From Romanomermis culicivorax (Eukaryota > Nematoda > Enoplea > Mermithida > Mermithidae): a stretch of DNA of 64,000 nucleotides. The position numbers were made by a program, and so were the translations under genes. The notes under the pieces are model-generated. The model was not told the origin of the DNA and searched no databases. It saw nothing but the letters and a program-made list of their open reading frames with translations. This document shows, in pieces, positions 25,901 to 37,746 of this stretch (position 1 is its first letter; every line of letters begins with the position of its first letter). Location of the stretch: NCBI GenBank assembly GCA_963922205.1, contig CAWUHX010000071.1, positions 744,001-808,000 of the forward strand, given 5' to 3'.

Positions 25901-27069
25901 CATCGGCTCGGAGTGTGGAAGTCTTCATTAACTTAAAACTATCATTGGGCGTCGAATTTGAAAGTGACGGACTAATTTTTGACGGAATCTCTCGACTACT
26001 GCAACGATTATTGCTCTGTCTGCTTGAACCGGGACGATCTTCCCTTACATGATCATACCTTAAAAACAATATCTTGTGCCTTCCCGAATTGTTACAATAG
26101 AAAGAATTTACGACCTGTAATGACGTAAATGCGGGACAGTTACACACACGAGTTGACGCATTAATAAAATTCAAGATGAACAACAGAATTAAATGTCGGT
26201 TGAAATAAAAACGGGAAAATGCAGTCAGATAGGCCGCATAATGTATGCGTTTACATTACTTATGTAATGTACCGGAGCTCCGAGATCTGGGGAGTCAAGC
26301 GACTTTTTAGGGCCGGGGGTCACCGATTTCTCAAAATTTTAGAAGACCCATAAAGGGAAAGAATTAATTTTCCACCAAAAAACTCCGAAAAGTGGTTCAA
26401 AATTTAGTGATTTTTGCTTTAAAAAACCGTGAAAATGTATTCATGACGCGAAGCATCAGAAAATTGCCATTTTTCATCAAAAAATTGACATTTTCCACTA
26501 TTTTTCCGACCAAAAGTAGGGGGTTACTGTAATTAAGCTACCACGTGGCTAGCCATATGATTGGCAAATCTTGTGGAGGAATCACCCAATGGCTAGCACT
26601 ATTGCCAACGATTTGTGGGAAGGGTTCCCACGACACTCCCCCCCCCCCAATCACATCTTATGTAGTATGTTGAATAATAGTTGACACTGTGAAACTGAAA
26701 AAAACGTCCAGCTTTGCATCTAGCTGTAAAATGAAAAGTAAAAATTTCCGTATTTAACTCGACGCACTTATCTAATTCGTCTCTAAAAATTTTAACAACT
26801 ACAACATTATGAGACCAACGAATCAATTTCGTATGAAAATGGTCGGACATGGAGGAGCGTTGTAGAAATTACATTTTTACGGAAAATAATGAATTGAAAA
26901 CATACCGACAACCTGAACCATACGAGCATTGCCCCCTCTGATAATACCGACAGATATTCGATAATCTGTCCGACCTATTGTGCGAAAAACGACAACGTTC
27001 CCCATCACGGCAAGCTCCATTGACAAAATAGCGGCACAAAACTTCATTTGTCCGTTCACCTGTTGCCAT
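22584..27069 (-). CDS. MKRN (lep-2 orthologue): Makorin RING-finger E3 ubiquitin ligase (six exons, 497 aa)
   Basis: The exons joined are 27069-26906, 26058-25862, 25693-25455, 25156-24942, 24803-24468 and 22926-22584. They total 1494 nt and all phases match. The domain order is CCCH 12-30, CCCH 40-58, CCCH 157-175, Makorin Cys/His segment 179-202, C3HC4 RING 224-277, CCCH 313-341, then an Arg-rich stretch and a strongly acidic C-terminus. The RING ligands seen are C224, C227, C248, H250, C253, C256, C274 and C277. Length and order match animal makorin-1/2 (about 480 residues), E3 ligases with RNA-binding zinc fingers; the C. elegans orthologue LEP-2 regulates developmental timing. The start has an acceptor-like TATGTAG 15 nt upstream. 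The fourth CCCH has a longer first spacer (C-x17-C) than usual. Family identity is certain; the last junction is strongly supported. Confidence 0.95.
24468..24803 (-). CDS. MKRN: Makorin exon 5 (end of RING, fourth CCCH)
   Basis: The exon begins A-C-P-E-C, completing the RING. It encodes the C-terminal CCCH finger (CPFGNKCFYKH) and an Arg-rich tract. The donor is AATAG|GTTAGT in phase 2. If the intron is retained, the frame hits TGA at 24460-24458 after four more codons' worth of intron sequence. Confidence 0.93.
24942..25156 (-). CDS. MKRN: Makorin exon 4 (RING, first part)
   Basis: The exon encodes EC...EHEREMESAFALAKS and RING ligands C224 to C256 (CGIC, CKHCFCLDC). It ends after KIIR with donor AG|GTAAGG. 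Confidence 0.96.
25455..25693 (-). CDS. MKRN: Makorin exon 3 (third CCCH and Makorin Cys/His)
   Basis: The acceptor is ACTTTACAG. The exon encodes LCPYNLMGHCWYGEACSFAH (finger 3) and the makorin-specific CDLCNQPVLHPIDNEHNTKH segment. The donor is AAT|GTAAGC in phase 0. Confidence 0.95.
25862..26058 (-). CDS. MKRN: Makorin exon 2 (end of finger 2, Ser-rich linker)
   Basis: After acceptor TTTTTAAG it completes RYDHVR, then encodes a low-complexity Ser/Arg/Pro linker. The donor is AAAAA|GTATGA in phase 1. Confidence 0.9.
26360..26660. repeat. Dispersed repeat in makorin intron 1 (family of 43565-43915)
   Basis: Shared blocks are TCATCAAAAAATTGACATTT, CGACCAAAAGTA, ATGGCTAGC motifs and a terminal C-run followed by CAATCACAT. 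Copies occur at 43565-43915 and, inverted, at 37330-37680. A short related fragment lies at 24150-24260. Confidence 0.6.
26906..27069 (-). CDS. MKRN: Makorin exon 1 (two N-terminal CCCH fingers)
   Basis: The exon encodes residues 1-54 plus two bases. It holds finger 1 (C12, C20, C26, H30) and most of finger 2 (C40, C48, C54). H58 of finger 2 comes from exon 2, so the finger spans the intron. The donor is TGTCG|GTATGT. Confidence 0.95.
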
Positions 27070-28851
27070 AATTGAGCAAATTTTCTACATAGAAGGATAA
27101 TTATCAATAACATTATATACAGTATAAAAAAATTGTAAAGATGAACCTAAAATTACATCGAGAATAGGCCTAGAATCCTAGAACTGATGGAAAAAATTGA
27201 TCATATTGGAGTTAACTTAAGGAAACAACCACACTTGTGAGAGCTCCGATCAATTGACTGCGGAAATAAAAGCCACTTTTTGGAGATGTTCCAAAATTTT
27301 AAGGCAGCGGTTCAGCAGTAAGTGCTCAAAAATGTGTTTTTTTGGTCGATAATGCAAAAAAACACGTCCACAATGGATGATTATTACTTTTAGAAAGTAT
27401 TACCGAACGTTTTACGTGCAGTGCCGAAAAAACTACTTTCTGGTCGATTTTGGCTGGAAAAGAAATTTTGGATCAAAAAACGGTATGTTTCTCGATTTCA
27501 GGCCTGCTGAGGGAGGGGATCAATATCGACAATAGGGAACGGCCAGGGCAAGCTTATTTACCTCTATACCTGTTCCAAAATTGGCAGAAGATTATTCATG
27601 TCACCAAGCACGTCAGTTATCAAGTAAAAATTAAATGAGATCAACTGAGTAAAATTAGTCAGCATGTACAGGAACAAGTTTTATTTGGAAGAAACAATGT
27701 AATCTGCAGTCTTTTTTATAAATGTATGTGAGTAACAAAGTTGGGATGCAGGTACTTTTCCCACATTAAATTGTTCATCAGTAGAGGCTTTGGTTGAACG
27801 GTTTTGGTAAGAGTAATTGAAATAGAATCGCAATGATTCTTTTATTTTGAATCAGAATGGTGACAGAGCACGTCGGCATTAGAAGCGCTGGGGGACACCT
27901 GATGCTACGCTTACACATGCAGGGGGCAAGTAAAATCCCTCACAACTTGCTCATTTCTTAGGCTTAGGGACGTAGCGGCGCCTTGCAGAGCACCCCATGG
28001 GGGGGGTATGGGGGGGGGGTATTACCCCCGTCTTAGATTTGAAAATTCATTTACTACCCCCATAAAAACAGCTCACTATACCAAAAAATTTTGGTAGACT
28101 TCATCCTCTCCCCAGTAGGTTATACTAATTCGAGAAAAATTGCAGAATGTGTGATTCTGAGGAATTACTCACTGCTCTTTTTGACACATTTACTGAGCAA
28201 ATGATAATGGGAAAGTATGCAACTTCTGTGCCATATAGCGATTTTTAGGAAAGGATATCAGTACATTTATATATACTACTTGTAGGAAATCATTATAAAT
28301 ATAATTAGGAGATGAAATAATGAATGACTTATGTATATGTGATTAATCAAAAAATCGCCCCTTGGGAAGAAAAACATTATGTTCTTAAAATTCTGCCTCT
28401 TCATGCTCTCCTTTCCTTTTCTCCGCTTCTGCGTTGGGTCTTCTGTGCGCGTATGGTTACCCAAGCTGCGGCATACTTTCCTGCTATGAGTTGAGACATG
28501 TGAGGTCTGTTGACGTGGATCAGGAGTGGTACTTGGTTTCAAACTCTTAGTTCATAGTCTAATGGGATTAATAATACTAAAGCCACATTCAGCATCAGGA
28601 CTTTCAATTCGAAGCACTTTTCCAAGCCTAATCAGTGATGGGATAAGCCCATACTGTTCCAAACGTTTGTGCCCGATTCTTGAAATGTGCAGGAATCAGT
28701 TGGCACAACAGTCTTCAAAGTGTGACTATTCTGTACGTATAATTAGTGCATTAAAGTTGCACGATTGGGAGCTGGAAAATGGAGTTAAACCAGTAAATGT
28801 TTTTTGACTGTAAAAAGCATAAAGTAGGGGCATTATTCATTTATGTAAGTT

Positions 28852-28887
28852 CTATGTGGTTAGAGTACTACAACTCTAACCACATAG
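28852..28887. repeat. Perfect 15-bp stem hairpin
   Basis: CTATGTGGTTAGAGT (28852-28866) and its exact reverse complement (28873-28887) are separated by a 6-base loop, ACTACA. It directly precedes the inverted-repeat element at 28898. Confidence 0.9.
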
Positions 28888-28897
28888 GAAAAAAGTG

Positions 28898-29162
28898 GTG
28901 AGCAAAAAAAAAAAAAAAGGTCGCGGCATATTTCAAGTACTACCCTTAAAATTTACGATTTTACCCCTACCTAAATTTTCGACCTTGGGGACCTCTGGCG
29001 CCTTGTGTAGTCAGATAGGCGCGTCCGTCCCAATGATTATCTTCCAAGAATCCACGTGTATATGTTTAAGCGCGTATGTCAGAAATCTAGGTAGGGGTAA
29101 AATCGAATATGGTAAGGGTAGTGCGTACTCCCATGCCATACCGTAACTTTCTTTTTGCTCGC
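28898..29162. mobile_element. Non-autonomous element with ~75-85-bp inverted ends
   Basis: The ends GTGAGCAAAAA... and ...TTTTTGCTCGC are inverted. The similarity continues inward through ACTACCCTTA and CGATTTTACCCCTACCTA (28939-28974 against 29088-29122 inverted). The outer tip resembles the CAGGGTGAGCAAAAAAAGG end of the mariner-like element at 48676. No coding capacity. Confidence 0.7.
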
Positions 29163-29949
29163 TGCGTCAGGTCAGAGAGGGTGTATATTTCGGTGGTTCC
29201 CTGAATACAAAAGGTGTACAGCTGTTTTCAACATTTTCCCGCTTTTCTAAACATTCTTTCGAGAAGAAGCACAATTTGGGAACAAACAGTGGATTGCCCA
29301 ATCCATACAAAATAGACACCGGCGCGAGGTGCCAGGAAAGTTTTTCGGTCTTTTCGGTTTTACAGCCTAGAGAACCGTTTTCTGGCCATGTAATCTCCAC
29401 AAAATGTCTTTCTACTTCTATACAAAAACACAAAAAAATTCTAACAATGGAGCCAAAAATAATCGTCTCGTACAAAAAACAGTTATGCTGCGCAGCTTTC
29501 AATTTTTGAAACTTAATACATCAAAATCATCTAATGCAGTATATACTTTTTTACGTATAATCAAACTGACCACACACTCTCAAAAAAACTCAATAACAAT
29601 CTTTCTAAAAGTGCCCACTCACTCATTTCGTTGGAATTGGCTTACCCATTATGATACTTCCCAAAATTTTGTGCACCAGAAAGTCTTTTTTCTCCCATTT
29701 CACTCGACCAGTAAGTCATTTTTACCGGGGTTGTAAATGAATTTCCAAACTTAAGGCCGGGGTAACATCCGCAATACCCCCACCCCCTACGGCGTGGTCT
29801 GTTGCTTTTTTGCTATTATAATTTTTGATATATTTATAATCATCTGATATGAAACTCAAGAACATTGGTTATTTCTCCATTGTTCGTAAGTTAGTAGCTG
29901 CAGAAGCATAAGAATGTTCAAATATAAGTTTTAAAAACATGAATATGTA

Positions 29950-30545
29950 TAAACACGCGTGAGTATTTTTGACCAAAAAAAAACGATTTGGCGAAAAAAT
30001 TTATCTTTTCTCAGTGTTTTTGTGCGCGGACATTTTATGCCAATTGGCACCGCACTAATTTGCTTGAAAATCGTGCCTACGCTATTTTATCTAGCCACGT
30101 CAGTGAGACAAGTAAAACTGATCGAGAAAACGGTTTATGCGATTCGAAATAAAATGAATGTTGCGAGAATTCATATATTTTTATAGACTTTGTCATAAAG
30201 TTAAAATTTTTCTTCAATTTTCGGCTACGAATTTCTTCCTAGATTAAATTAAGGATATCTGTAATTGCTTTCTCCTGAAAAAAATTGAGTCGAAAGTCGC
30301 GTCGCGTAAATTTTTGGTTGAAAAAATTGCCAACAATGTCAGTTTTTCCGTTCGAATCAAACACCAAAAAAATTTTCGGTTCCCAGTCTCACTGAATGAA
30401 CAGAGGAAGTCAACAATTTCTATTCATTCACCAGCCACCAGCCATTGACAATCTTAAATTCTGTTGTGATAATACAAATATGCTATTCGAACCTTTAAAA
30501 GGTCTAAGTTTAAAAAATTTCCGCCGCTTCGCGCCGGTCATGGGT
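29950..30545. repeat. Dispersed repeat with GCCAATTGGC palindrome (copy 2)
   Basis: It runs parallel to 32120-32820 over some 500 bases, from the 'cggacatt' block to the hairpin variant at 30521-30537, and to 12846-13200 in its first part. Confidence 0.6.
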
Positions 30546-31239
30546 ATAATGAGGCCTGTAGCCAGGAATTTTTTCGGGAAGGGGGCACACATTATTTTCA
30601 CTTAAGTTACTGTAAAATTGGCATTTCTGACTTTACTTTTTCTTGAAGAAAAGAAAAATCTGTGCCTTTTTTTAACACCTGAAACATTTCGGGCGAGGCC
30701 ATGCCCCCCCTCCCAACGTCCACCCCTGCCTACAGGTCTGGGTATAATAATAATTATTTACTATCAGGCGCGGCTGTTAGCATATCTACTTTCACTTACT
30801 AATTAATTCTCAACAGTTTCTATTAATCAAGTTAGATCGCCTCATTTTCTAATCGTTAACAGTCAGTATTTCGTAGAAAAAAAAAAGATTTTTTATCAAT
30901 TCTCTCAATTTTTTCTCTCGATGCTTGGAATTTTTCAAAGATTTGGAACACGAACTTTTGGGTTTATTGAAAATGGAAATTGAAGACATCACTCTAGACT
31001 GTGATTTTAGAATTTCTGTTCACGAATTATCTATTATAGAGATTTATTTTCCAGCGTTACAAAATAAAAAAACTCGTTTTCCGGCGCGAACACCGAAATG
31101 GGGAACAAATTACACTTCATCAATCTCATTCTGATTTATTTCTCAACGTTTTGTGTGAAGGTTCATTTTCCAGCGTTTTAGAAAGTGAAAATCCAACAAT
31201 TTTCTAGGCGCTCCACGCCGGACTAAGAATTAAGTAAAG

Positions 31240-31560
31240 TTGGATAATTCTAATCGGAATTACTGAAATGTTAATAGCGGATAAATTTATGAAACCCTGT
31301 CGTTGAAAATGCTTTCTCTGCTCTTATAGAACACCAATATATTCTTCATCAGCTCATTTTGACAAAACCTAACGAGAATTTTCTCAATTTTTTCCTCATT
31401 TTTGCAGGTTCCTGACATTAAAAACATGAAAATGTTCATGTATGCTCCTAAAATGCATAAAAAGCATCCGTAGCCACATTATAAACGTTTTTAAGAATGT
31501 GGAAAAATTTTGGGTCCGGTTCTCATGTGGAAAAAATCTTCGAGGAAAAAACGCTGATTT
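31240..31560. repeat. Uninterrupted copy of the repeat hit by the MITE at 20567
   Basis: It shares AATCGGAAT, AACACCAATATATTCTTCAT, AAGCATCCGTAG and TCGAGGAAAAAA in order with 20350-20970 and, inverted, with 39040-39400. Confidence 0.65.
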
Positions 31561-31753
31561 GAATAGAATTCGCTAGGGCTCAAGTAGTTAATATTATAAG
31601 TATAATACTCATTGACTCGGCGTGGTGGGCCAAAAAAATTTTGTGTTTTCAGTAGTGCTTCACACGGCGAAAATTTCCTACCCAGGTGTTGAGAGTGGTC
31701 ACAGCAACCACCTCAACTACGAATTGTTGCAAAAAGAGAGCGCCTTTCCCGTT

Positions 31754-31790
31754 GCTCGGTTGGCTCAGTTGGTTAGAGCGTGCATAATAG
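31754..31790 (+). other. tRNA-like A-box fragment (possible SINE head)
   Basis: GCTCGGTTGGCTCAGTTGGTTAGAGCGTGC-like sequence fits the 5' half of a tRNA (D-arm/A box TGGCTCAGTTGG). No matching B box or 3' acceptor strand is visible at tRNA distance. It is therefore a fragment or the head of a tRNA-derived retroposon, not a functional tRNA. Confidence 0.45.
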
Positions 31791-32119
31791 GTTGCCTCAA
31801 CATTGGTGTGGTAGCAGAGCGTGGTCTTATTACGGATTATAAACTCCTGAACTTTGTGGGTACACCTGATATAGTGGTGAGGCAGCCACAAGCTACCTAC
31901 CACATGATGCGCCAGGAGATGTATGCTAGATGGGCCACGCAAGTGCAAGAAATAGGGCCGAAATATTGTTGCCACCGGGACATTTGCAACCCGAGAAAAG
32001 GGAGAGAAAATTTGCCGCGGCGGGGCATCTATCCAGGTGCCTATCGCACAGGTAAAAAATTAAAACCCAATTCCTTCCACGAGGGAAGTGATCCCGAGGA
32101 CGAAAAAAAACAATAAGCA

Positions 32120-32820
32120 AAAAAAACCCTGAAAAAACCATGTTTTGGCACCAGCGTTTTTTTGTGCACGGACATTTGTGCCAATTGGCACAAGAAGCCA
32201 AAAAAATTTGGCCATTGTCACAAAAATTTTTTTTCTAATAGAAGCATACTGAAAACTGCGGAAAGGTTTTAGGCCTAAAGTTTGATAGAAAGTTAACGTA
32301 CGCTAACGCATTAATTTTTTGTAAAAATCGTGCCCAACCTATTTTTCAGCTAACCATGTCAGTGAGGAAAACTATGCAAGAAAATAATTTCCGGCGACTT
32401 AAAACGAAACTTAATGCTGAGAAAATTTAAATAAGTCTAGAATTGTTCAGGAAGTTCAGGTTGATTCAATTTTCGATTTCCAATATCTATATATTTTTAA
32501 CGGCAACGTAAAGACTAGAGAAAATAAAGTCGAAAATTGTGTAAATTTTCGGGTTAAACATTGTACCATTACCAATGATATCGATTTTTCTATTTTAATC
32601 AATCAAACACAAAAAGTAAGAATTTCCGTTTTGAATCCGAATCTGACCGAACGAACAAAGAATATTCAGAATTTCTTTCATTCTTCGATCATTGACAGCC
32701 TATAAAGTTTGCTGTAACGATACTAATACACTGTTAGGAGAGAAATCGTTCGGGTTCGGGTCAAATATACGCGTAGAAAATATTGTATTCATTGACTCGA
32801 CGCGAAGCGCCAAAAATTTT
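32120..32820. repeat. Dispersed repeat with perfect TTGTGCCAATTGGCACAA palindrome (copy 3)
   Basis: This is the best preserved of three copies (others 12846-13200 and 29950-30545). The 18-bp palindrome lies at about 32174-32191. The copy ends near a GCGAAGC hairpin variant at about 32801. Confidence 0.65.
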
Positions 32821-33089
32821 TTGCATTTTGGCATCAATGTTTATTTTCCACGAACTTTTTTCCACAAATGTGGAAAGAGGTCAAATTCTTTTCCACATGT
32901 GGAAAATTTTTTGACAAGTTTTCGTCTTAAAATCCAACGAGCTACTAAAGAATCACGTCAATATATGACTAGAAATTACAACGAAACGCCTAATCCCACT
33001 GTTTTTTTCTGGTCGGCCTTTTCTTCAAATAGGGAATAGGGTCAAAAAAATTGTATACACTTTCCAGAACTCGTTTTTTCGCTTACAAA

Positions 33090-33512
33090 CATACATGCAC
33101 GTGGGGGGGGGTTTGGGGGGGTTTTGACCCCCAGCAGATTTTTATTGACCCCCAGCAGATTCTTGGTGACCCCCAGCAGATTTGACTCCCCTAGAAATGA
33201 TTGAGAAGTTGACGAAGGAAAATGATCAAGAGAGAAGTGAAAGTCGTCATGAAAATGGAAATGATGCTGTAGTTTAACAATTGTTCTAAACAACGCATAC
33301 TTGATTCCAAGAGAGTGACATTAAAACTGTAAAAAGTGCTTTCTAAGCAAATAATTTAATATCTAACTAATATAGTTGTAAGAATATGCTGTTTGGATGT
33401 TAGAAAACCTTTCTGAGATCTTTCTTTTCATTATCAAGAATGAAAAAAAAATTTGTATTCCACCCGTTGTCCTGGCTGACCCCCAGCAGAATTTCGATAC
33501 TGTGCATGTATG
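33090..33512. mobile_element. CATACATGCAC MITE, 8-bp TSD CTTACAAA
   Basis: The ends CATACATGCAC and GTGCATGTATG are flanked by CTTACAAA (33082-33089 and 33513-33520). Internally a GACCCCCAGCAGATT unit repeats three times near the left end and once at the right. An inverted copy of the body is at 42388-42808. Confidence 0.92.
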
Positions 33513-33529
33513 CTTACAAATGCTCATAT

Positions 33530-34150
33530 ACGCTTTATTTAAGTGTTTTTGAGCTTTTTAAAGCATTCTGATAATCAATTTTTTGAACATTATATCTCGA
33601 AAATTAGATTTAAATTTTGTGTTCATAAATGATAATTTCTAGAAATTCATCATTCGAAAAATTTTAAAACCATTAATTTGTTGGTAACCTTTCATAAATT
33701 TGGCTGAAAAGCTATCAGTCAGAAGTGGAGAAATTTTCCAAAAATACTTCCATGAAGCTTTTGAATTGAATTTACGTTAAGAAAAGAACAAATGCTTCAA
33801 AAAGTTTAGAAAGTTGACGTGTTGATCATTCTCAAAAATTCTATGAAGGAAAAAATGCGGATTTTCATTAAATATATAGAGATATAATATTCAAGATTGC
33901 CAGTTAAACATGAAATAATACGTTCAAGATTATGAAAACTATTAAAGATCAAATGGTAAGTGAAGGTACACATGCTAAAAGCCGCGCCCGAGCTTGGTAA
34001 TAAACAATAATGATTATTGAAGTTATACTTAACCAACCGGCGCGAAGCGCTGGAAAGTTTTGAGATTTGCACCTCCTGAAATGCACCAAAATGTATCTTT
34101 TCAGTATGAAAATCCCAAACTTTTCTTCCACATTTGTGGAAAGAACTCAA
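33530..34150. repeat. Dispersed repeat, copy of 4560-5440
   Basis: This is a direct, diverged copy of the calcineurin intron repeat. It contains the hairpin at 34037-34053 and a downstream CCACATTTGTGGAA palindrome. Confidence 0.65.
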
Positions 34151-34317
34151 AGATTTTTTCCATGTTCCAGATTTCTTTCCACATTACAGTACAAATGCGG
34201 AAAAAAATTGGCACACAAAAAACAGTTTGTCACAAAAAAAGTCAATTTCAGATAGAAAGAATTGCGGAGCGAGATCTGTCATCAATTTGATTGGTGGAAA
34301 AAATTTATTGATTTTGT

Positions 34318-37128
34318 TAATAATAATAATTTATTAGATCGAAAATAATACGCAGTAAATATGAGGAATAAATATACGTGAAAGACATAACAGCTAAAGA
34401 AATTAGCGAATTAAGTTACACTTCTAAGAAAGGTATCAGATTTACCCTTTTAAGTCTATCTGAAAAATTTTTTGCACTAATAGCATTTACAGTACTTTCA
34501 TCAAATTCATTCCAAGTCCAGATCACCCGACTACAGAATTCATATTTCAACAAATCATGGCGATATTTACAATACATTAGTTTCAACGAGTTATTGGCAC
34601 GGTTAGAATTATGAACAATGGAGAAAAAGTTGCCAATTGGCAAAACATTCAAACGGACAATATTATAAACCATAGTAAGATCAAAACGAAGCCGTCATAG
34701 GTCTAATCACTCTAAACCCAGGTGGTTCAAACGTTCATCATAAGATAATGTAGTATCATAACCTAGTATTCTCTTAGTGTATCTCCGCTGAACTTTCTCA
34801 ACTCTTTTGATATCTTGCTTGAGATTAGGATTCCAAACTACTGTGGCATATTCTAATATAGGTCTAACATAAGTGAAGCCTTCGTAAGCACATTTTTACT
34901 TCTACTGGAGAAACTACGAAGTATCAAATTTGCAGTGAAAGAGCCTTTCTGGAAAATATGGGTACAGTGAGCAGAATTAGATAATGTACCAGTAATTATA
35001 ATACCTAGATCTATAACTTGTGTTGTACTTCGTATATTACTGTCATCAAGATAGTAATTTATACACAGATTGTTTTTACGAAGATGCAGAACATTACATT
35101 TATTGAATGCTATACTCAATCTATTTTCTTTGGACCAAAGGTCAATTTTGTTTAGGTCAGATTGTAAAATAACTGAGTTGACTGATTGATTAAAAATTTT
35201 GAGATCATCTGCAAATAGAACCAATTCACTATTAAGATTCAGTTTACGCAAATCATTTATATAGATCAAAAAAAGACTAGAGCTCACGACACTACCCTGG
35301 GGCACTCCACTAGTTACTGGCAATGACTTTGAGATGGCACAGTTAACTTTAACTCTTTGGGTACAGTTGTTCAAGAAAGAGGAAATCTAATTAAAACAGA
35401 TTCTGGGGATACCCATCTTCATTAACTACTGAATGAGAATGTCATGAGGTACAATATCAAAAGCTTTACAAAAATCAATATATATAACATCCATTGGTAC
35501 TTTCTTATCAAGTGAATGTGACCATATATTTCTACAATGCGTCAATTGCAGTGCACAAGACTTAGATTTCCTAAAACCATACTGTTTAGATGATAGAAAA
35601 TGCAGATTTTCAATCGACTTCATCATATTCAAATTAATAATTGATTCCATGACCTTGCATGAAATACAGCACAATGAAATTGGTCGGTAATTTTCAACCA
35701 ATGTGGAATCACCTTTTTTGAAAATTGGAACAATAATTGCTTCACGCCAAAAGTCCGGTATTTCTCCAGTCCTGTAAGAGACTTCGAAGATGGTTGACAA
35801 TGGTTCAGAGAGAACAAGGTGAAGTTTCCTATAAAAGAATGCACATAAATTGTCTGGACCCAGTGATAATGTTGGTTTGAGATTTTTGAGCACTGAAAGG
35901 ACAGTGAGGAAATCAAAACTACAAGAGAATTTATGTTCAGGTTTGGTAAAAATAGAGGAAAAATAATCATTTAGCAAGACAACTTTATCAATAGGATTGA
36001 TGGCAATTATGTCTCTATATTTAAGATCAGGAATAGCCCTAAATGCATAAAGTTTACTATTCACATGCTGATAAAATTGGCGTAAGTTTCCAGCGTTAAC
36101 AAGATTTATCTCTTTCATAATTTGATGTCTTTTAGTTTCTGATCTCAATTTACTTCCAGCCATTTTATATTTTGTACCGTTAAGGCTAGAGGGAAAGAGT
36201 TTAGATTTTTTCCACCAAAATAGCTTCTCTTTCTCTAACTTTTTTAGAAATACAGGTTTCTTCCTTCTACAAAATTTCCTCAAGAGGACATAAAGTTCTA
36301 TTCCTTGCTGCAAGACAGATAGAAAGTTGACATAAAAATCATTTATCTTAGAGCAGGAGGAAAAAACTAAAGACCAATTCACTTTAGCAAAAAAGATTGA
36401 CAAGGAAACATAGTCAGCCATACGAAAGTCAGGGTAGAAATAGTGTTCCGTTTCAGGGGGCAATTTATCATGCATAAGGAAAGTGACAGAGTCATGATCA
36501 CTTGTAGAAAAAGATGGGGCACTCTGCGAGATCAAGAAAATTCCCATTCCTGGTGGAATTGTTTGTGCATGAATCAAACCCTGAATCAGCAAGAATATCA
36601 TGCATCAGCCTTGATATAGCAGACATTTCTTCATATTCACATCATACATGCACATAGGGGGTCAGGTGGAGGTGAACCCTCCCACCTCAGACCTGAACAC
36701 CCCTCCCTATCCTGAAAAAAATCGTCAAACACCCCTCCATGAACTTTCTGAAGACAGTTTTTTTGATATTTTTGATGCATATTTTGTATCAAAAGCATGC
36801 TTGTGGAACTTTTTTTGTTTATTTTGCTCACCCACCCCCATCCCCCCTCGATGGAAGGTCCCTGGACTCTCCCCCCTGGAAAATTCTTGCCGTGCATGTC
36901 TGATTCACATGTGAGAAGTTGTGGCAAGTTAAAATCACCAAGCAAGATACGAGGATATCTAATACTGTATTTCTTTAGCAGTGTATTTAGATTCTCCATA
37001 TGATTTAAATCAGATGAGCGTGGTCTATAAACAAGGAAAATTCGAACACTTCCTATCTTTGTATGAACATCAGCGCTCAAAATATCCTGTAATGGATGGA
37101 TTCATCAGCAGAGGTTAACACTACGGAC
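34318..37128 (-). pseudogene. Decayed non-LTR (LINE) retrotransposon, endonuclease + reverse transcriptase
   Basis: Read on the minus strand, an APE-type endonuclease fragment (LLGDFNLP, about 37080-36905) is followed by a long ORF (36601-35426) with reverse-transcriptase fingers (IIVPIFKKGD, NYRPISLCC, IYIDFCKAFD). The next frame (35374-34853) has the SGVPQGSVVSSSLFLIYIND block and catalytic FADD (35215-35204). The C-terminal segment resembling YVRPILEYATVVW continues to about 34416. Two in-frame TAG codons (35428-35426 and 35389-35387), a frameshift near 34880, a later stop and a MITE at 36643-36902 inactivate it. The 5' side is cut by the element starting at 37129. A TTA-type tail abuts 34318. 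The sequence fits the Jockey/CR1 group; the clade is inferred from motif style only. Confidence 0.9.
36643..36902. mobile_element. CATACATGCAC MITE inside the LINE, 8-bp TSD ATTCACAT
   Basis: The ends CATACATGCAC and GTGCATGTCTG are flanked by ATTCACAT (36635-36642 and 36903-36910). The insertion interrupts the LINE endonuclease, so it is younger than that copy. The body differs from the 33090 copy but shares termini. Confidence 0.92.
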
Positions 37129-37746
37129 CATACCTGTAATTGGTGGGGGGAGGTTGAAACTCAGAAAAATTGGAAAAAATGAGGAAAAAAGTGTTTTTTT
37201 TTTTGCCTTCTTTGGGAAAATTTTCGAAATTTTTTCGACTTTTTTAGGGTTTTTTCGACCCCCCTCCCCAAAATTTGGGAAAGGTTGGGACCCCCACCCC
37301 CAAAATTCTGAATTTACCTTCCCCCCAAAAATACATGTAATTGGGGGGAAGTGCTATGGGAACCCCCACCCACCCCAGAAATCGTCGACCATATGGCTAG
37401 CTATTGGGCGACCGCCCCCCCCCCCCCAAGGATTTTCCAATCCAATGGCTAGACATATGGTAGCCGTAGGGACCCCATACTTTTGGTCAGAAAAATACTG
37501 AAAAATGTCAATTTTTTGATTGAAAATGTCAATTTTTGAACAAAACGTGGTAAAAAATCTGAATTTTCTTGGCGCTTCGAGTCATGGATACATTTTTTCG
37601 GTCTTTTTAGGTAAAAATTACACATTTTTAAACTATTTTCCGGACTTTTTCGTGAAAAAATCGAATTTTTTTTCGTTGAGAGGCCCCTCCCCCAAAATTT
37701 CGGATTTACCCCCCCCCCCCAACTGGTCGGAGGTCTTACAGGTATG
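37129..37746. mobile_element. Composite CATACCTGTA element with an inner repeat
   Basis: The outer ends are CATACCTGTA and TACAGGTATG. Inside, 37330-37680 carries an inverted copy of the 43565-43915 repeat (ATACATGTAATTGGGGG, the ATGGCTAG motifs). No matching 8-bp duplication flanks the whole, so one side has been altered since insertion. Confidence 0.7.

Noticed and set aside
28526..28807. Plus-strand open frame of 93 codons as a possible transposase fragment
   Set aside because: No catalytic or DNA-binding motif could be named and there is no supporting exon structure.
31622..32116. Plus-strand open frame of 164 codons
   Set aside because: It crosses a tRNA-like fragment and a repeat boundary and shows no domain; it is more likely a retroposon remnant.
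34816..34880. LINE C-terminal region as a separate gene
   Set aside because: It continues the reverse-transcriptase element after a frameshift and matches the usual C-terminal pattern of such elements.
35629..35970. Minus-strand open frame of 113 codons
   Set aside because: It is an alternative frame within the LINE reverse transcriptase.
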